The notes under the pieces were generated by a model. It saw only the letters and a list, made by a program, of their open reading frames with translations. It made no database searches and was not told the origin of the DNA. From Synechococcus sp. PROS-U-1 (lineage in GTDB: Bacteria > Cyanobacteriota > Cyanobacteriia > PCC-6307 > Cyanobiaceae), in NCBI RefSeq assembly GCF_014279755.1, contig NZ_CP047951.1:806001-870000 (forward strand): a stretch of 64,000 bases of DNA. Reading direction: 5' to 3'. A program made the translations under genes and the position numbers. This document shows, one piece after another, positions 52,275 to 62,024 of the stretch. Each line of letters starts with the position of its first letter. Positions within the stretch are counted from its first letter, which is position 1.

Positions 52275-54035
52275 ATGGCTTCCTACGACATCAAGCTGAG
52301 CTTTGCTCGGGTAGGGCTTCCTGGAAATGATGGCATCGCCATCAGAGGCTTCGTGCCACCTTCAAAAAAGACGATCCCTGCAGATCCGCTCAATCCACCA
52401 GCGGTTGCTCCGATCCCTTTGGACACGACCTCGGAGTTGTTGCTTAACTACCAGGTTGTCGGCGGTGTTCCTTATGAATACGAGATCGGTCAATTCGAGA
52501 TCACCGCAGCCCAGTACTGTGCATTCCTCAATGCGGTTGATCCAGACGGGGAGAATTCCAAGCAGCCTTGGACGAAAGTTAAATTGTGGAATAAGAAAAA
52601 TAATCCCTTGGTAAATCACTTCCAGGGTCAAATTCTCCATGTCGACCATGCCGAAGAAGGGCGTCATTATGTTTTGGCTGATCCACTATGGGCCGACAAG
52701 CCGATGATGTTTGTCAATGGATTTCAGTATGCTTACTTTGTCAATTCGTTGACCAATGGTGGTGCTGTTGGTGAGAAGCAGAGGGTGCGTAAGAGTCCGC
52801 TGGATTTTGATGTGGTAGTGACGGATCGCTTCTTCAAGTTTTCGCCAACGATCGATGCTGGATCCTATGCTCTGAATGATTCCAACTACGCTTTTCTAGC
52901 CCGACAGAATGTTGAGGGCTTGTTTTTGCCCTCCCAAAACGAATGGATCAAAGCGGCCTATTTTGCGGGTGGTGATACTGGAAATCAGACCAATTATTTT
53001 TACTTCCCCACGGCCAGTAACAAGGCTCCTGTTCCATTATTCACCAAGCAGGGCAAGAAGAAAGGCTCGGCAAAGGGGCCTGCTTCAGAAAGCAAGTATG
53101 CCGTTGTCAATGTGACCGATACGGGTGAAGTTCTTGTTGATGACCTCAGTCCAAAAGCCATCAAAAAGCAGGGGTATTCGAATTATGATTATGGTGTTTT
53201 TTGGCAGCCCTGGTACGCACCCGCTGGTAAGACATACAAGAATGCCAATGTCACGGACGTGGGTGGCTCTGCCAGCCCATCCCCTTGGCTTGCCTACGAT
53301 ATGGGGGGCAATGTTGTCGAGTACACCGATACCGTCGCCGGTGCTCTCGATTTGTCTAAAAAGGAAGCTGAAGCGATCGGTGCTGCCGAAAACCTGCAGC
53401 AGTTGCCTGTTTCTTTCCGGGCCCATGGCGGCATTGCGAATGCAACGGGGTATCAGCTTTGGATCACCGCAACGGGTGCAGGAGATCCTTACGGACAGAT
53501 CCTCGGTTCAGCCTATGAATACGGCGGAGCTCGGTTGAGCTTTGTGGGGGATAGCAGTTCTGCAAAAGTATCGAAGAGGCTCAAGCCTTCCGATATCGCC
53601 GATTCGATCACCGGTCAGAAGGTGGTCACCCGGGCTGATTCCGTGGACAGTCTGGATACCCACTACTCCAGCAGTTTGGGGGAGACGATTTCCCTGTTGG
53701 CGGCCAAAGAATCTGGTTATGTGTCGATGCCGAGTTCGTTTTACAGCGTGCCGAAGGAGAAGGGTGGGCGCCCCTATTACTCCATGACTCATGACGCTAC
53801 GGGAACCAGTCGAATCGTGCGAGGCCAGAAGCGGATGAAGCAAATGATGGAATCAGGTGGGTACTCCGATCCGGTGAAGGCTTTCCAGGCTCTGTTGCCA
53901 GGCAAAGGCGAGGTGGATTTTGTTAGTTATTTCAATCCTGAGTCTGGGGCCTATGGCTATTCCGAATTGGAAGCTGATGCCATCGGCTTTGCGGCCATTG
54001 GCTATGTCGCTCAAGGGGTTGCCTGGTCCGTCTGA
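52275..54035 (+). CDS. Formylglycine-generating-enzyme-fold (FGE/sulfatase-modifying factor) protein
   Basis: 586 residues, no signal peptide. The FGE-sulfatase fold is visible in ordered blocks: YEYEIGQFEITAAQYCAFLNAVDP near residue 67, LFLPSQNEWIKAAYFAGG near 215, YDMGGNVVEYTDTV near 342, with long insertions between. The usual catalytic cysteine pair of true FGE is not evident, so it is more likely a C-type-lectin-like or non-catalytic relative. The tail (GYSELEADAIGFAAIGYVAQGVAWSV) is unusual. It follows the tRNA by 50 bp. Its gene ends 120 bp before a divergent-strand P-loop gene. Role unknown; binding of a surface ligand is a guess. Confidence 0.78.
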   Translation: MASYDIKLSFARVGLPGNDGIAIRGFVPPSKKTIPADPLNPPAVAPIPLDTTSELLLNYQVVGGVPYEYEIGQFEITAAQYCAFLNAVDPDGENSKQPWTKVKLWNKKNNPLVNHFQGQILHVDHAEEGRHYVLADPLWADKPMMFVNGFQYAYFVNSLTNGGAVGEKQRVRKSPLDFDVVVTDRFFKFSPTIDAGSYALNDSNYAFLARQNVEGLFLPSQNEWIKAAYFAGGDTGNQTNYFYFPTASNKAPVPLFTKQGKKKGSAKGPASESKYAVVNVTDTGEVLVDDLSPKAIKKQGYSNYDYGVFWQPWYAPAGKTYKNANVTDVGGSASPSPWLAYDMGGNVVEYTDTVAGALDLSKKEAEAIGAAENLQQLPVSFRAHGGIANATGYQLWITATGAGDPYGQILGSAYEYGGARLSFVGDSSSAKVSKRLKPSDIADSITGQKVVTRADSVDSLDTHYSSSLGETISLLAAKESGYVSMPSSFYSVPKEKGGRPYYSMTHDATGTSRIVRGQKRMKQMMESGGYSDPVKAFQALLPGKGEVDFVSYFNPESGAYGYSELEADAIGFAAIGYVAQGVAWSV

Positions 54036-54057
54036 GTTGAGGCTGATGTCATCTGGG

Positions 54058-54175
54058 ATTGGAACAGGATCACCAACTCCTGTTCCACTTGATGGAATTG
54101 GTCGTCCTCTCGACTGAAATTGAGACCCACGTTGCAGCCTTCTTTGATGGCAGCTTCAAAAGGGAGGATTAGCGG
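54058..54175 (-). pseudogene. Truncated copy of the 54892-55149 gene tail
   Basis: On the minus strand this encodes LPFEAAIKEGCNVGLNFSRE and DQFHQVEQELVILFQS, which matches PPFEDAIQEGLNVGLDLSRE and FHQVDQGLVLLFHS of the gene at 54.9 kb (about 70% identity at DNA level over 120 bp). The upstream half of that gene is not found here; instead the end of the P-loop gene runs into it in another frame, with an extra T near the PPF codons. It contains a perfect 9-bp stem at 54061-54069/54078-54086, possibly used as a terminator. Confidence 0.7.
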
Positions 54176-54806
54176 AGGAGTAGACCTTCCTGGTGAATGT
54201 GTTGATGATGATGGCTTTAGGGCTGTGGAAGCTCTGTAGTTCTCTGGACCACTTTTTGTACTCCCTGTGATACAAAAAGTCGGATACGGTCCTACTTATT
54301 CTTGCTGAAAGGGCGATCAATGCTGCTCGCATCGATGGTTCATTGTCGGTGTGGAGTCGATCAAGAATGCTTTGGCGCCATTCTTGGGGTGAGATGTACA
54401 GGGTGATCACGTCGAGGCGTTTGGTGCGTGTTGAGATTTGGCGTAATCGTTTCAGATTTTGATTGTGATTAATGCTTGTCAGGTTGATAAAAAGCACTTG
54501 ACAGTAGTTTGATTTTCGTGTTTTGGAATGCTTCGCATTGGCCGGATCCGTCAGCCGTTGCATCCGTTCAAGCGTTGATCGTTGAAAGCGTTGATTCGGA
54601 GTGCAGTTGAGCTGTTTCATCACGCTCAGGGTGAATTCGTCTTGAGACGGCTGGCTCATGTTTCGGATCAGCTGCGTTTTGCCGCAGCCCGAAACACCTG
54701 CAATCACGATCACGTGGTGAGCGCGCCGTCCTTGGGTGTGCTGTTTCACCGCTTTGTGTCCTTTCGTCAGCGTCAAGTTGTTCTTCGCCAGGTTGATCTG
54801 AGTCAA
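54156..54806 (-). CDS. P-loop NTPase-like hypothetical protein
   Basis: 216 residues from TTG 54806, or about 197 from GTG 54749. Walker A is VIVIAGVSGCGKTQLIRNM and a strand SNYCQVLFINLTS could be Walker B-like; a C-terminal helix-rich region contains many Arg, Lys and Tyr. It resembles small P-loop kinases or sulfotransferase-like proteins in layout but I cannot assign it. Codon use and AT content differ from neighbours. It lies between two homologous gene tails (54058-54175 and 54892-55149), which suggests insertion or a duplication event. Confidence 0.65.
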   Translation of the reverse strand: MTQINLAKNNLTLTKGHKAVKQHTQGRRAHHVIVIAGVSGCGKTQLIRNMSQPSQDEFTLSVMKQLNCTPNQRFQRSTLERMQRLTDPANAKHSKTRKSNYCQVLFINLTSINHNQNLKRLRQISTRTKRLDVITLYISPQEWRQSILDRLHTDNEPSMRAALIALSARISRTVSDFLYHREYKKWSRELQSFHSPKAIIINTFTRKVYSSANPPF

Positions 54807-54891
54807 TCACCCTCTGGAATGACAGCAGCTGTTCATGGTGGTGTTGGCTTTTACGTGCCACCTCGCTTTTTGAGGGCACCGTTTGATTCCC

Positions 54892-55149
54892 TTAGGAGTG
54901 GAACAGGAGCACCAATCCTTGGTCTACTTGATGAAATTCTCGTTCTTCTCGGCTGAGATCGAGGCCCACATTGAGCCCCTCCTGGATTGCATCTTCAAAG
55001 GGGGGTGTTGATGGCGGAGCGCTGTCAATCCAGAGCGCAGCGATACCCACCGCCGTGGCATGCCATCGGAAACGGCTTGTCGTGCCGATGTCCGGTTCGT
55101 TCAACGCCTCCTCCAGGAGGATGTTGATGGTGAGATTCGTGCTGGACAT
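54892..55149 (-). CDS. Small conserved-looking hypothetical protein
   Basis: 85 residues from ATG 55149 (ATG 55161 and TTG 55185 are alternatives). It contains NLTINILLEEALNEPD, SRFRWHATAVGIAALWID and PPFEDAIQEGLNVGLDLSREEREFHQVDQ. The even pattern of helix and acidic residues and the existence of a second diverged copy support coding. The glycosyltransferase gene begins on the opposite strand 76 bp away. Function unknown. Confidence 0.68.
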   Translation of the reverse strand: MSSTNLTINILLEEALNEPDIGTTSRFRWHATAVGIAALWIDSAPPSTPPFEDAIQEGLNVGLDLSREEREFHQVDQGLVLLFHS

Positions 55150-55225
55150 GTGGACCAGCATCGTGACCGCTGCTGAGTCCTGCAATCAGCTGAGAGACTT
55201 CGTATCGTTCGTACTCATTGGCTGG

Positions 55226-56455
55226 ATGCCCTCGGCCTCGGACCACTTCCCGCAGCGGATCGCTCTGGTTCACGAGTGGTTCTCACCACGCTCTGTCGGC
55301 GGTGCCGAACGTGTTGTTGAGGCAATTGATGCCCTGCTGAAAAGCCGCGGTTGCGAGCCGCAGCTGGCCGCCCTGGTTGATGCCGAATCCTGTCGGTCTG
55401 GCAGTTGGTTGCAAGGCCGATCTGTCCTCACGAGCCCAATTCAAGATCTGCCGTGGGGACCCAGCCACGTGCAGCAGTACCTGCCTTTGTTGCCATTTGC
55501 CATTGAACAGATCGACCTCGGCGCAGTTGAGCTGGTGATCAGCAGCAGCCACTTGGTGGCCAAAGGCGTGCTGACAGGGCCGGAGCAGTTGCACATCAGT
55601 TATGTGCATACACCGGTTCGTTACGCCTGGGATCAGATGCACGCGTATCTGCAGCGCTCAGCGCTGGCGCGGCGTGGCCTGGGGCCCTTGATTCGCTGGC
55701 AACTCCATGCCCTGCGGCAGTGGGATCAACTCAGTGCCCAGCGGGTGGATCGCCTCATTGCCAACTCCCGTTTCACAGCACGCCGAATTCGCAAGTACTG
55801 GGGTTGTGAGGCCAGCGTGATCCATCCTCCAGTGGAGGTGAACCGCTTCCGCTGGAATGCAGCTCGGGACGACGTCTACCTCTGCCTCTGTCGTTTGGTT
55901 CCTTACAAGCGGGTGGATTTGGTGGTGGAAGCCTTCAACCGGTTGGGATTGCCCCTCCTGGTGGTTGGGGATGGGCCGGAGCGTGCACGGCTGGAGGTCC
56001 TGGCAGGCCCAACCGTCACCTTGCTTGGCCGCCAGTCGGGGCAACAGGTGGAGGAGCTCATGTCTCGATGTCGCGCGTTTGTCTATGGCGGGCTTGAAGA
56101 TTTCGGTATTGCTCCTGTGGAAGCGATGGCTGCTGGCGCTCCGGTGATTGGCCTGGGGCGTGGTGGTTTGTTGGATACGGTGCGCTGTGCAGCGGCCGGG
56201 ATCAGGCAGCCCACAGGGGTTCTGTTCCCCGAGCAGACCGTGGAGTCGCTTGTGCAGGCCGTGGAGTGGTTTGAGCAAAGCCGCCTCTGGCGTTCTCTCG
56301 ATTCGGAAGCCATCCGTCAGTGGGCCGAGCGCTTCCGGCCAGAAGCATTCGCCGCACGTTTTGAATCTGCTCTGCGAACGGCCTGGCAAGACCATCGACA
56401 AGGCTGTGCCGTTGCAGCGAGTGACCCCGCGGAGATGCCAGGACTCCGACTGTGA
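55226..56455 (+). CDS. Group 1 (GT4) glycosyltransferase
   Basis: 409 residues from ATG 55226. The start is placed at MPSASDHFPQRIALVHEWFS because the fold (IALVHEWFSPRSVGGAERVVEA, the donor- and acceptor-binding N-domain) begins there; a longer frame runs into the opposite-strand gene. The C-terminal domain has VVGDGPERARLEVLA, FVYGGLEDFGIAPVEAMAAGAPVIGL with the GT-B E-x7-E sugar-nucleotide site. Retaining transferase of polysaccharide synthesis, next to a sugar-phosphate transferase, so the pair probably makes an exopolysaccharide or lipopolysaccharide unit. Confidence 0.93.
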   Translation: MPSASDHFPQRIALVHEWFSPRSVGGAERVVEAIDALLKSRGCEPQLAALVDAESCRSGSWLQGRSVLTSPIQDLPWGPSHVQQYLPLLPFAIEQIDLGAVELVISSSHLVAKGVLTGPEQLHISYVHTPVRYAWDQMHAYLQRSALARRGLGPLIRWQLHALRQWDQLSAQRVDRLIANSRFTARRIRKYWGCEASVIHPPVEVNRFRWNAARDDVYLCLCRLVPYKRVDLVVEAFNRLGLPLLVVGDGPERARLEVLAGPTVTLLGRQSGQQVEELMSRCRAFVYGGLEDFGIAPVEAMAAGAPVIGLGRGGLLDTVRCAAAGIRQPTGVLFPEQTVESLVQAVEWFEQSRLWRSLDSEAIRQWAERFRPEAFAARFESALRTAWQDHRQGCAVAASDPAEMPGLRL

Positions 56456-56486
56456 CGTTGAGTGTGCTGAGTCCCAGGTTGAGCCT

Positions 56487-57245
56487 TTGACCTCGGCCTT
56501 TCGGCCATCGTTGCTTCAGACCGCAGGTCGTGCTGCTCGCCGTGGCAAGTACAAGCCCCACCTCGCGCTGATCTCCGCGCCACCCTCGGCTCTGCCGGCT
56601 TTGGCTCTGATTCGCCATCAGAACCGCTGGGGCCGGGTATTCAAGCGCAGTGGTGACATCGTCTTTTCCCTGGCGGTTCTCGGCCTCGGCTCTCCAGTGC
56701 TTCTTTTGCTGGCTGGGTTGGTCAAGCTCAGTTCCCCCGGGCCGGTGTTTTACACCCAGCGGCGTGTGGGTCGGGGTTACAAACGTTTTGGTTGCATCAA
56801 GTTCCGCACCATGCGCGCTGATGCCGATGCTGTTCTCGCCCGCGTTTTGGAGTCTGATCCATCTCTAAGGGCTGAGTTCGAGCGTGACTTCAAGTTGAAG
56901 CGTGATCCCCGAATCACTCCTGTGGGGCGTTTCCTTCGTCGTTCGAGCCTTGATGAACTGCCCCAGTTTCTGAATGTTCTCTTCGGTGAGATGAGCGTGG
57001 TCGGTCCACGCCCCATCGTTGATCAGGAGCTTGGCCGGTACGGCGCCTACATGGACGAAGTGGCCTCGGTTCGCCCAGGTCTGACGGGCCTCTGGCAGGT
57101 GAGCGGCCGCAACAATCTGAGCTACAAGAAACGCGTCAAGCTCGACCTGGCCTATGCCCGCGGTCGGTCGTTCAGCCTGGATCTCGCCATCATCCTGCGC
57201 ACGTTTGGTGTGTTGCTTCTGCCGATGGATCGAGGTGCTTACTGA
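56487..57245 (+). CDS. Undecaprenyl-phosphate sugar-1-phosphate transferase (WcaJ/ExoY-type)
   Basis: 252 residues from TTG 56487 (GTG 56421, inside the previous gene, is an alternative). The polyprenyl-phosphate sugar transferase core is complete: one membrane helix [20 protein letters not shown], then [63 protein letters not shown] and [14 protein letters not shown]. It starts lipid-linked repeat units for polysaccharide. Located 31 bp after the glycosyltransferase on the same strand. Confidence 0.92.
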   Translation: MTSAFRPSLLQTAGRAARRGKYKPHLALISAPPSALPALALIRHQNRWGRVFKRSGDIVFSLAVLGLGSPVLLLLAGLVKLSSPGPVFYTQRRVGRGYKRFGCIKFRTMRADADAVLARVLESDPSLRAEFERDFKLKRDPRITPVGRFLRRSSLDELPQFLNVLFGEMSVVGPRPIVDQELGRYGAYMDEVASVRPGLTGLWQVSGRNNLSYKKRVKLDLAYARGRSFSLDLAIILRTFGVLLLPMDRGAY

Positions 57246-57266
57246 TTGATCCCCGCCGAGTGGTGT

Positions 57267-58286
57267 CTAGTGAGTGATCACAAGCTGGATGATCACAAGA
57301 GCACTCAGCCAGAGAATTTCAAGCCGGTCTGAGGCCTTTAGGACACCTCTAACGAGGAGCGAGTTGGCGACTGGTTGGTCAGCCGCAAGCACCGGTTTCT
57401 GAACCCGGCGCTCGCCGTAATGGTTTTCACCACCGAGTTGGATCCCGATGCAGTGGGCGTAGATCGCTTCTGATCGACCTGCATTGGGTGATGGATCTGT
57501 CGCCCCATCCCGTTCTGCGGCCCGCACCCGTTGCATCCAGCGCGTCCATGGCGGGCAGACCAGGGGCAGCGTCAGCATGACCAGACGGCAGGGCAGCCAG
57601 GTGAGCAGATCATCCAGGCGTGCGCCTGCCGTTCCAATCCAGCGCAGGCGACCCGTGCGATAGCCGAGCATCGAATCCAGCGTGCTGCTGGCCTTGAAGG
57701 CCCAGGCCAGAGCAAGTGGTCCTGGGCCTGAGGGCATGACCATCCAGAGCAACGCACCAATGCCCATCCAGAACAAGGGTGCGAACACGCCATCCACCGC
57801 ATTTTCTGAAGCTGTTTCGGCTGCAGCTCGGAGCAGCCCAGCTTGATCCAAGTTCTGCACGTCTCGTCCAACGATCCAGCCCAGCTTCTGGCGTGCCGGT
57901 TCGAGGTTGCCATCTGCCGATGGCGGAAGGGCGGTCAGCACCGCCAGCACGCTGTCCGACAGGCTGCGGGCCGCCAGGGCGCTGGCAAGGCTCAGGGTCA
58001 GAACTGCGATGCCAAGCCATTGCCATGGGGAGGGAAGCCAGAGCAGGCGCTCCACACACCAGCCCGCAAGGGCGCTGCCAGGCACCAAGATCAGGGTGAC
58101 CAGTCCACCCCCGAAGCGCAGCTTGATGGGATGGTCCCCCGCCCATTGCTCGACCCTGCACCGCAGCTGCCGGATCCACCAGCCCATCACAACCACGGGA
58201 TGGAGCATCCGGCTCGGGTCACCGATCAGTTGATCCAAGAGGGCTGCCCCGAGGATCAGCAGGCTTCCCATCGCTGCTGAGTTCAT
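57267..58286 (-). CDS. cobD: Adenosylcobinamide-phosphate synthase
   Basis: CobD/CbiB integral membrane enzyme that attaches aminopropanol phosphate to cobyric acid. 339 residues from ATG 58286 with several helices. Family blocks: LDQLIGDPSRMLHPVVVMGWWI, LDQAGLLRAAAETASENAVDGVFAPLFW and STLDSMLGYRTGRLRWIG. It acts right after cobQ (6.8 kb). GTG/ATG starts upstream would lie in the terminator of ilvC, so 58286 is kept. Confidence 0.95.
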   Translation of the reverse strand: MNSAAMGSLLILGAALLDQLIGDPSRMLHPVVVMGWWIRQLRCRVEQWAGDHPIKLRFGGGLVTLILVPGSALAGWCVERLLWLPSPWQWLGIAVLTLSLASALAARSLSDSVLAVLTALPPSADGNLEPARQKLGWIVGRDVQNLDQAGLLRAAAETASENAVDGVFAPLFWMGIGALLWMVMPSGPGPLALAWAFKASSTLDSMLGYRTGRLRWIGTAGARLDDLLTWLPCRLVMLTLPLVCPPWTRWMQRVRAAERDGATDPSPNAGRSEAIYAHCIGIQLGGENHYGERRVQKPVLAADQPVANSLLVRGVLKASDRLEILWLSALVIIQLVITH

Positions 58287-58311
58287 TGGAGGGGAGCGCC
58301 TAGGAGCCAAC

Positions 58312-58351
58312 AAAAATCCCCGTTCTGCTGCCCTTGGGGCGCAGAACGGGG
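58312..58351 (-). terminator. ilvC terminator
   Basis: Perfect 11-bp stem CCCCGTTCTGC/GCAGAACGGGG (58318-58328 with 58341-58351), 12-nt loop, then five T on the minus strand. It lies 54 bp after the ilvC stop and 26 bp before the cobD start. Confidence 0.93.
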
Positions 58352-58405
58352 TGCGTGGTGAGTGCTGGAGTGAGATCCCACCGGGTGTTCAGTGCTCGCG
58401 CTGAA

Positions 58406-59437
<1,032 letters not shown>

Positions 59438-59463
59438 TTACGCAGCGGCCTGCCCCGATTAAC

Positions 59464-60066
59464 TCAGGCTTCGTTGGGATGGGAAATCACGCGGTCGATC
59501 AGTCCGTACTCCTTGGCTTCTTCGGCACTGAGGAAGTAGTCCCTGTCGGTGTCTTTCTCAATCTTTTCGAAGCTCTGCCCACTCATATCCGCCAGGGATT
59601 GGTTGAGCATTTCCTTCATCCGCAGGATCTCCCGTGCCTCAATTTCGATGTCACTGGCCTGGCGCCGGCTGGTGCCGCCGAGGGGCTGGTGAATCATGAT
59701 CCTGCTGTGGGGCAAGGCAACACGTTTGCCTTTCGTGCCGGCTGCCAGGAGGAAGGCGCCCATGGATGCGGCGAGGCCGACGCAGATGGTGACCACTTCG
59801 CTTTTGACGTACTGGATGGTGTCGTAGATCGCCAGACCAGCGGTGACAGAGCCACCTGGAGAGTTGATGTAGAGGTAGATCGGCTTGCTGCTGTCTTCGG
59901 AGTCGAGATAGAGCATCTGCGCCACGAGGCTGTTGGCAATGCCGTCATTGACTTCAGAGCCGAGGAAGAGGATCCGCTCCACCCCAAGACGGGTGTAAAT
60001 GTCGACCCAGCGCTCCATCTGGCTGCCAGGGAGGCGGTAGGGAACGCTGGGAGTACCGATCGGCAT
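59464..60066 (-). CDS. clpP: ATP-dependent Clp protease proteolytic subunit ClpP
   Basis: 200 residues. Active serine in [15 protein letters not shown], histidine in [14 protein letters not shown], and aspartate in [20 protein letters not shown]: the full triad. Forms a mixed ring with inactive ClpR in cyanobacteria, working with ClpC or ClpX. It lies 68 bp downstream of clpR on the same strand, the conserved clpR-clpP3 arrangement of cyanobacteria. Confidence 0.97.
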   Translation of the reverse strand: MPIGTPSVPYRLPGSQMERWVDIYTRLGVERILFLGSEVNDGIANSLVAQMLYLDSEDSSKPIYLYINSPGGSVTAGLAIYDTIQYVKSEVVTICVGLAASMGAFLLAAGTKGKRVALPHSRIMIHQPLGGTSRRQASDIEIEAREILRMKEMLNQSLADMSGQSFEKIEKDTDRDYFLSAEEAKEYGLIDRVISHPNEA

Positions 60067-60134
60067 GGTTCAGGACGTTGGGAAGAGAAGTGCAGTAGGG
60101 GCGGATTCAGATGCCGCTGGTCAGTCGCCGCCGG

Positions 60135-60812
60135 TCAGACGGAAGGGTTGCCGGGCAGTTCTTTGCGGCTGCTGAGCACGCGGTCGATGAGTCCGTACTC
60201 AACGGCTTGTTGGGGTGTCAGATAGCTCATCCGGTCGGAGTCCTTGCTCAGATCCTCCACGGACCGTCCGGTGTTGGTGGAAAGGATTTCAAGCATGGCC
60301 TGCTTGTTGTGCAGCACTTCCTTGGCCCGGATCTGGATATCCGTGGCTTGGCCGCGGGCACCGCTGCGGGGCTGGTGCAAAACAATCGAGGAGTGGGGTA
60401 GAGCAGCCCGTTGGCCTTTTGTTCCTGCTGAAAGGATCACCGCTGCCGTGCCCATGGCCTGGCCGATGCAGATGGTGTGTACCGGTGGTTTGACGTAGCG
60501 GAGGGTGTCGCAGATGGCGAAGGCTTCGGTTTCAAAGCCGATTGCTTCCCCGGAGTACCAGCTGGTTCCCGTCGAGTTGATGTAGAAGTAAATCGGCTTC
60601 TCTGGGTCGTCGAATTCCAGAAAGAGCAGCTGAGCAATGATTAGCTCAGTCACATCGATTCCCATCTGACGCTTGGCGTCGTCGTCAGAGAACAAGGGCA
60701 AGCCCAAGTACACGATCCGCTCCTTGAGTAGGAGGGACGGAAGGTCGGGAGGTGGTGTGCGCATCACGGCGCTGTCGCCGTAGTACGGGGCCGAAGTTGT
60801 CATCTCCACCAT
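60135..60812 (-). CDS. clpR: Inactive Clp protease-like subunit ClpR
   Basis: 225 residues, ClpP fold, but the active-site serine block reads GQAMGTAAVILSAG (Gly/Thr where ClpP has Ser), so it cannot act as a serine protease. Histidine is kept in LPHSSIVLHQPRSG. An N-terminal extension (MTTSAPYYGDSAVMRTPPPDLP) also fits ClpR. It forms a mixed core ring with ClpP3. A different in-frame ATG at 60803 is a slightly shorter alternative start. Confidence 0.93.
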   Translation of the reverse strand: MVEMTTSAPYYGDSAVMRTPPPDLPSLLLKERIVYLGLPLFSDDDAKRQMGIDVTELIIAQLLFLEFDDPEKPIYFYINSTGTSWYSGEAIGFETEAFAICDTLRYVKPPVHTICIGQAMGTAAVILSAGTKGQRAALPHSSIVLHQPRSGARGQATDIQIRAKEVLHNKQAMLEILSTNTGRSVEDLSKDSDRMSYLTPQQAVEYGLIDRVLSSRKELPGNPSV

Positions 60813-60827
60813 CGCGGTGAGGCGAGC

Positions 60828-61985
60828 CTAGCCGGGGTCAGCGGGCTTGCGGTGGCTGGTTTTGGCCGGTTTTCCCTGACTTTTCGATTTGGTTGAAGTC
60901 TTGGTGTCGGTTGTTGCATCTTTCCCGTCCAGGCGAGCGAACACCATCCGGCCGGTTGGCGTCTGAAGAGCACCGGTTACCACCACAGGTTTGCGTTGGC
61001 CGATCAGCGATTTCGCGTCGTTGACCACCACCATCGTTCCGTCGTCGAGATAGCCGACGCCCTGGCTCTCCTCCTTGCCCTCACGCACGATCTTGAGTTT
61101 GAGTTCATCGCCGGGTTGCACCTCAGGCCGTAACGCGATCACCAGCTCACTCAGATTCATCACCTTCAGGTCTTTCACCTGGGCGACCTGCGCCAAATTG
61201 AAGTCCGCTGTTACCAGTGTCCCGCCCGTGTCAGAGGCCAGCTGCAGCAAACGGTCGTCTGTGCCTTTGCCGTCGTAACGGGTGCTGTTGATCACCAGCC
61301 GCCGTCCGTAGGTCTCCCGTAGATCCTTCAGCAGCTTCAATCCACGCCGGCCTTTGGCCCGTTTCTCAACATTGGTGGAATCCGACAGTTGCTGCATCTC
61401 ATCGATCACCGATTCGGCGACGATCACCTGTCCTTCCAGCAATCCGCAGGCGAGCATCCCGCGGATCCGCCCATCGATGATCACGCTGGTGTCCAGGATC
61501 TTTGCTGTGGCTGGGGTGAGCACCCCATCGGCGACCAGAAGGGCCTCCGTACTGGCGGGATTGAACAGGCGCAGCAGCGTGCGGCCATGCACTTCTGCCA
61601 GGTTGCTTCCGAGAATTCCGAAAAAGACGTTGCTCACCACTGCCAGCAGCGGTTTGAGCAGAACGATCCCCCCGGAAAACGGAAGCAGCAGAACAGGCAA
61701 TAGCAGAAGGTTGGCCACCAGAAGCCCGAGGATCAGGCCGACAGCCCGGCTCACCAGAAGATCGGTGGGCATGGTGCGCACCTGCTGCATCAGGCGCACC
61801 CGCAGTTTTTGGAAGACCAGGCCAGCAATCAGCCCAATGCCGCCGCCAGCTCCGCTGAGCTGAAGACGCAGCTGTTCAGCATTGGTGGTTGAACTCACCA
61901 GCCCATCGGGTAGCAAGTGAATTCCCATCCATCCGGCGGCTGCACCGGAGACCACAAACAGAAGCAGGATGAGCGGATCCACCAT
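60828..61985 (-). CDS. PIN/TRAM-domain membrane protein (YacL family)
   Basis: 385 residues from ATG 61985. Four N-terminal transmembrane helices (MVDPLILLLFVVSGAAAGW to LLPFSGGIVLLKPLLAVVS), then a PIN nuclease domain (AKILDTSVIIDGRIRGML, VIVAESVIDEMQQLSDST, DDRLLQLASDTGGTLVTADFNLAQVA) with the acidic metal residues, then a TRAM RNA-binding domain (VREGKEESQGVGYLDDGTMVVV). The tail is lysine-rich. Probably an RNase or rRNA/tRNA-associated protein at the membrane. Upstream codons before 61985 overlap the divergent hemW gene and were not used. Confidence 0.9.
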   Translation of the reverse strand: MVDPLILLLFVVSGAAAGWMGIHLLPDGLVSSTTNAEQLRLQLSGAGGGIGLIAGLVFQKLRVRLMQQVRTMPTDLLVSRAVGLILGLLVANLLLLPVLLLPFSGGIVLLKPLLAVVSNVFFGILGSNLAEVHGRTLLRLFNPASTEALLVADGVLTPATAKILDTSVIIDGRIRGMLACGLLEGQVIVAESVIDEMQQLSDSTNVEKRAKGRRGLKLLKDLRETYGRRLVINSTRYDGKGTDDRLLQLASDTGGTLVTADFNLAQVAQVKDLKVMNLSELVIALRPEVQPGDELKLKIVREGKEESQGVGYLDDGTMVVVNDAKSLIGQRKPVVVTGALQTPTGRMVFARLDGKDATTDTKTSTKSKSQGKPAKTSHRKPADPG

Positions 61986-62024
61986 GGGTTCAGGTCGTGG
62001 CAGCTCGAACCGGATGCCAGAAGC

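Noticed and set aside
61917-62024. N-terminal extension of hemW
   Set aside because: It would cover the start of the divergent PIN/TRAM gene and add no family residues; the HemW fold begins right after ATG 62025.
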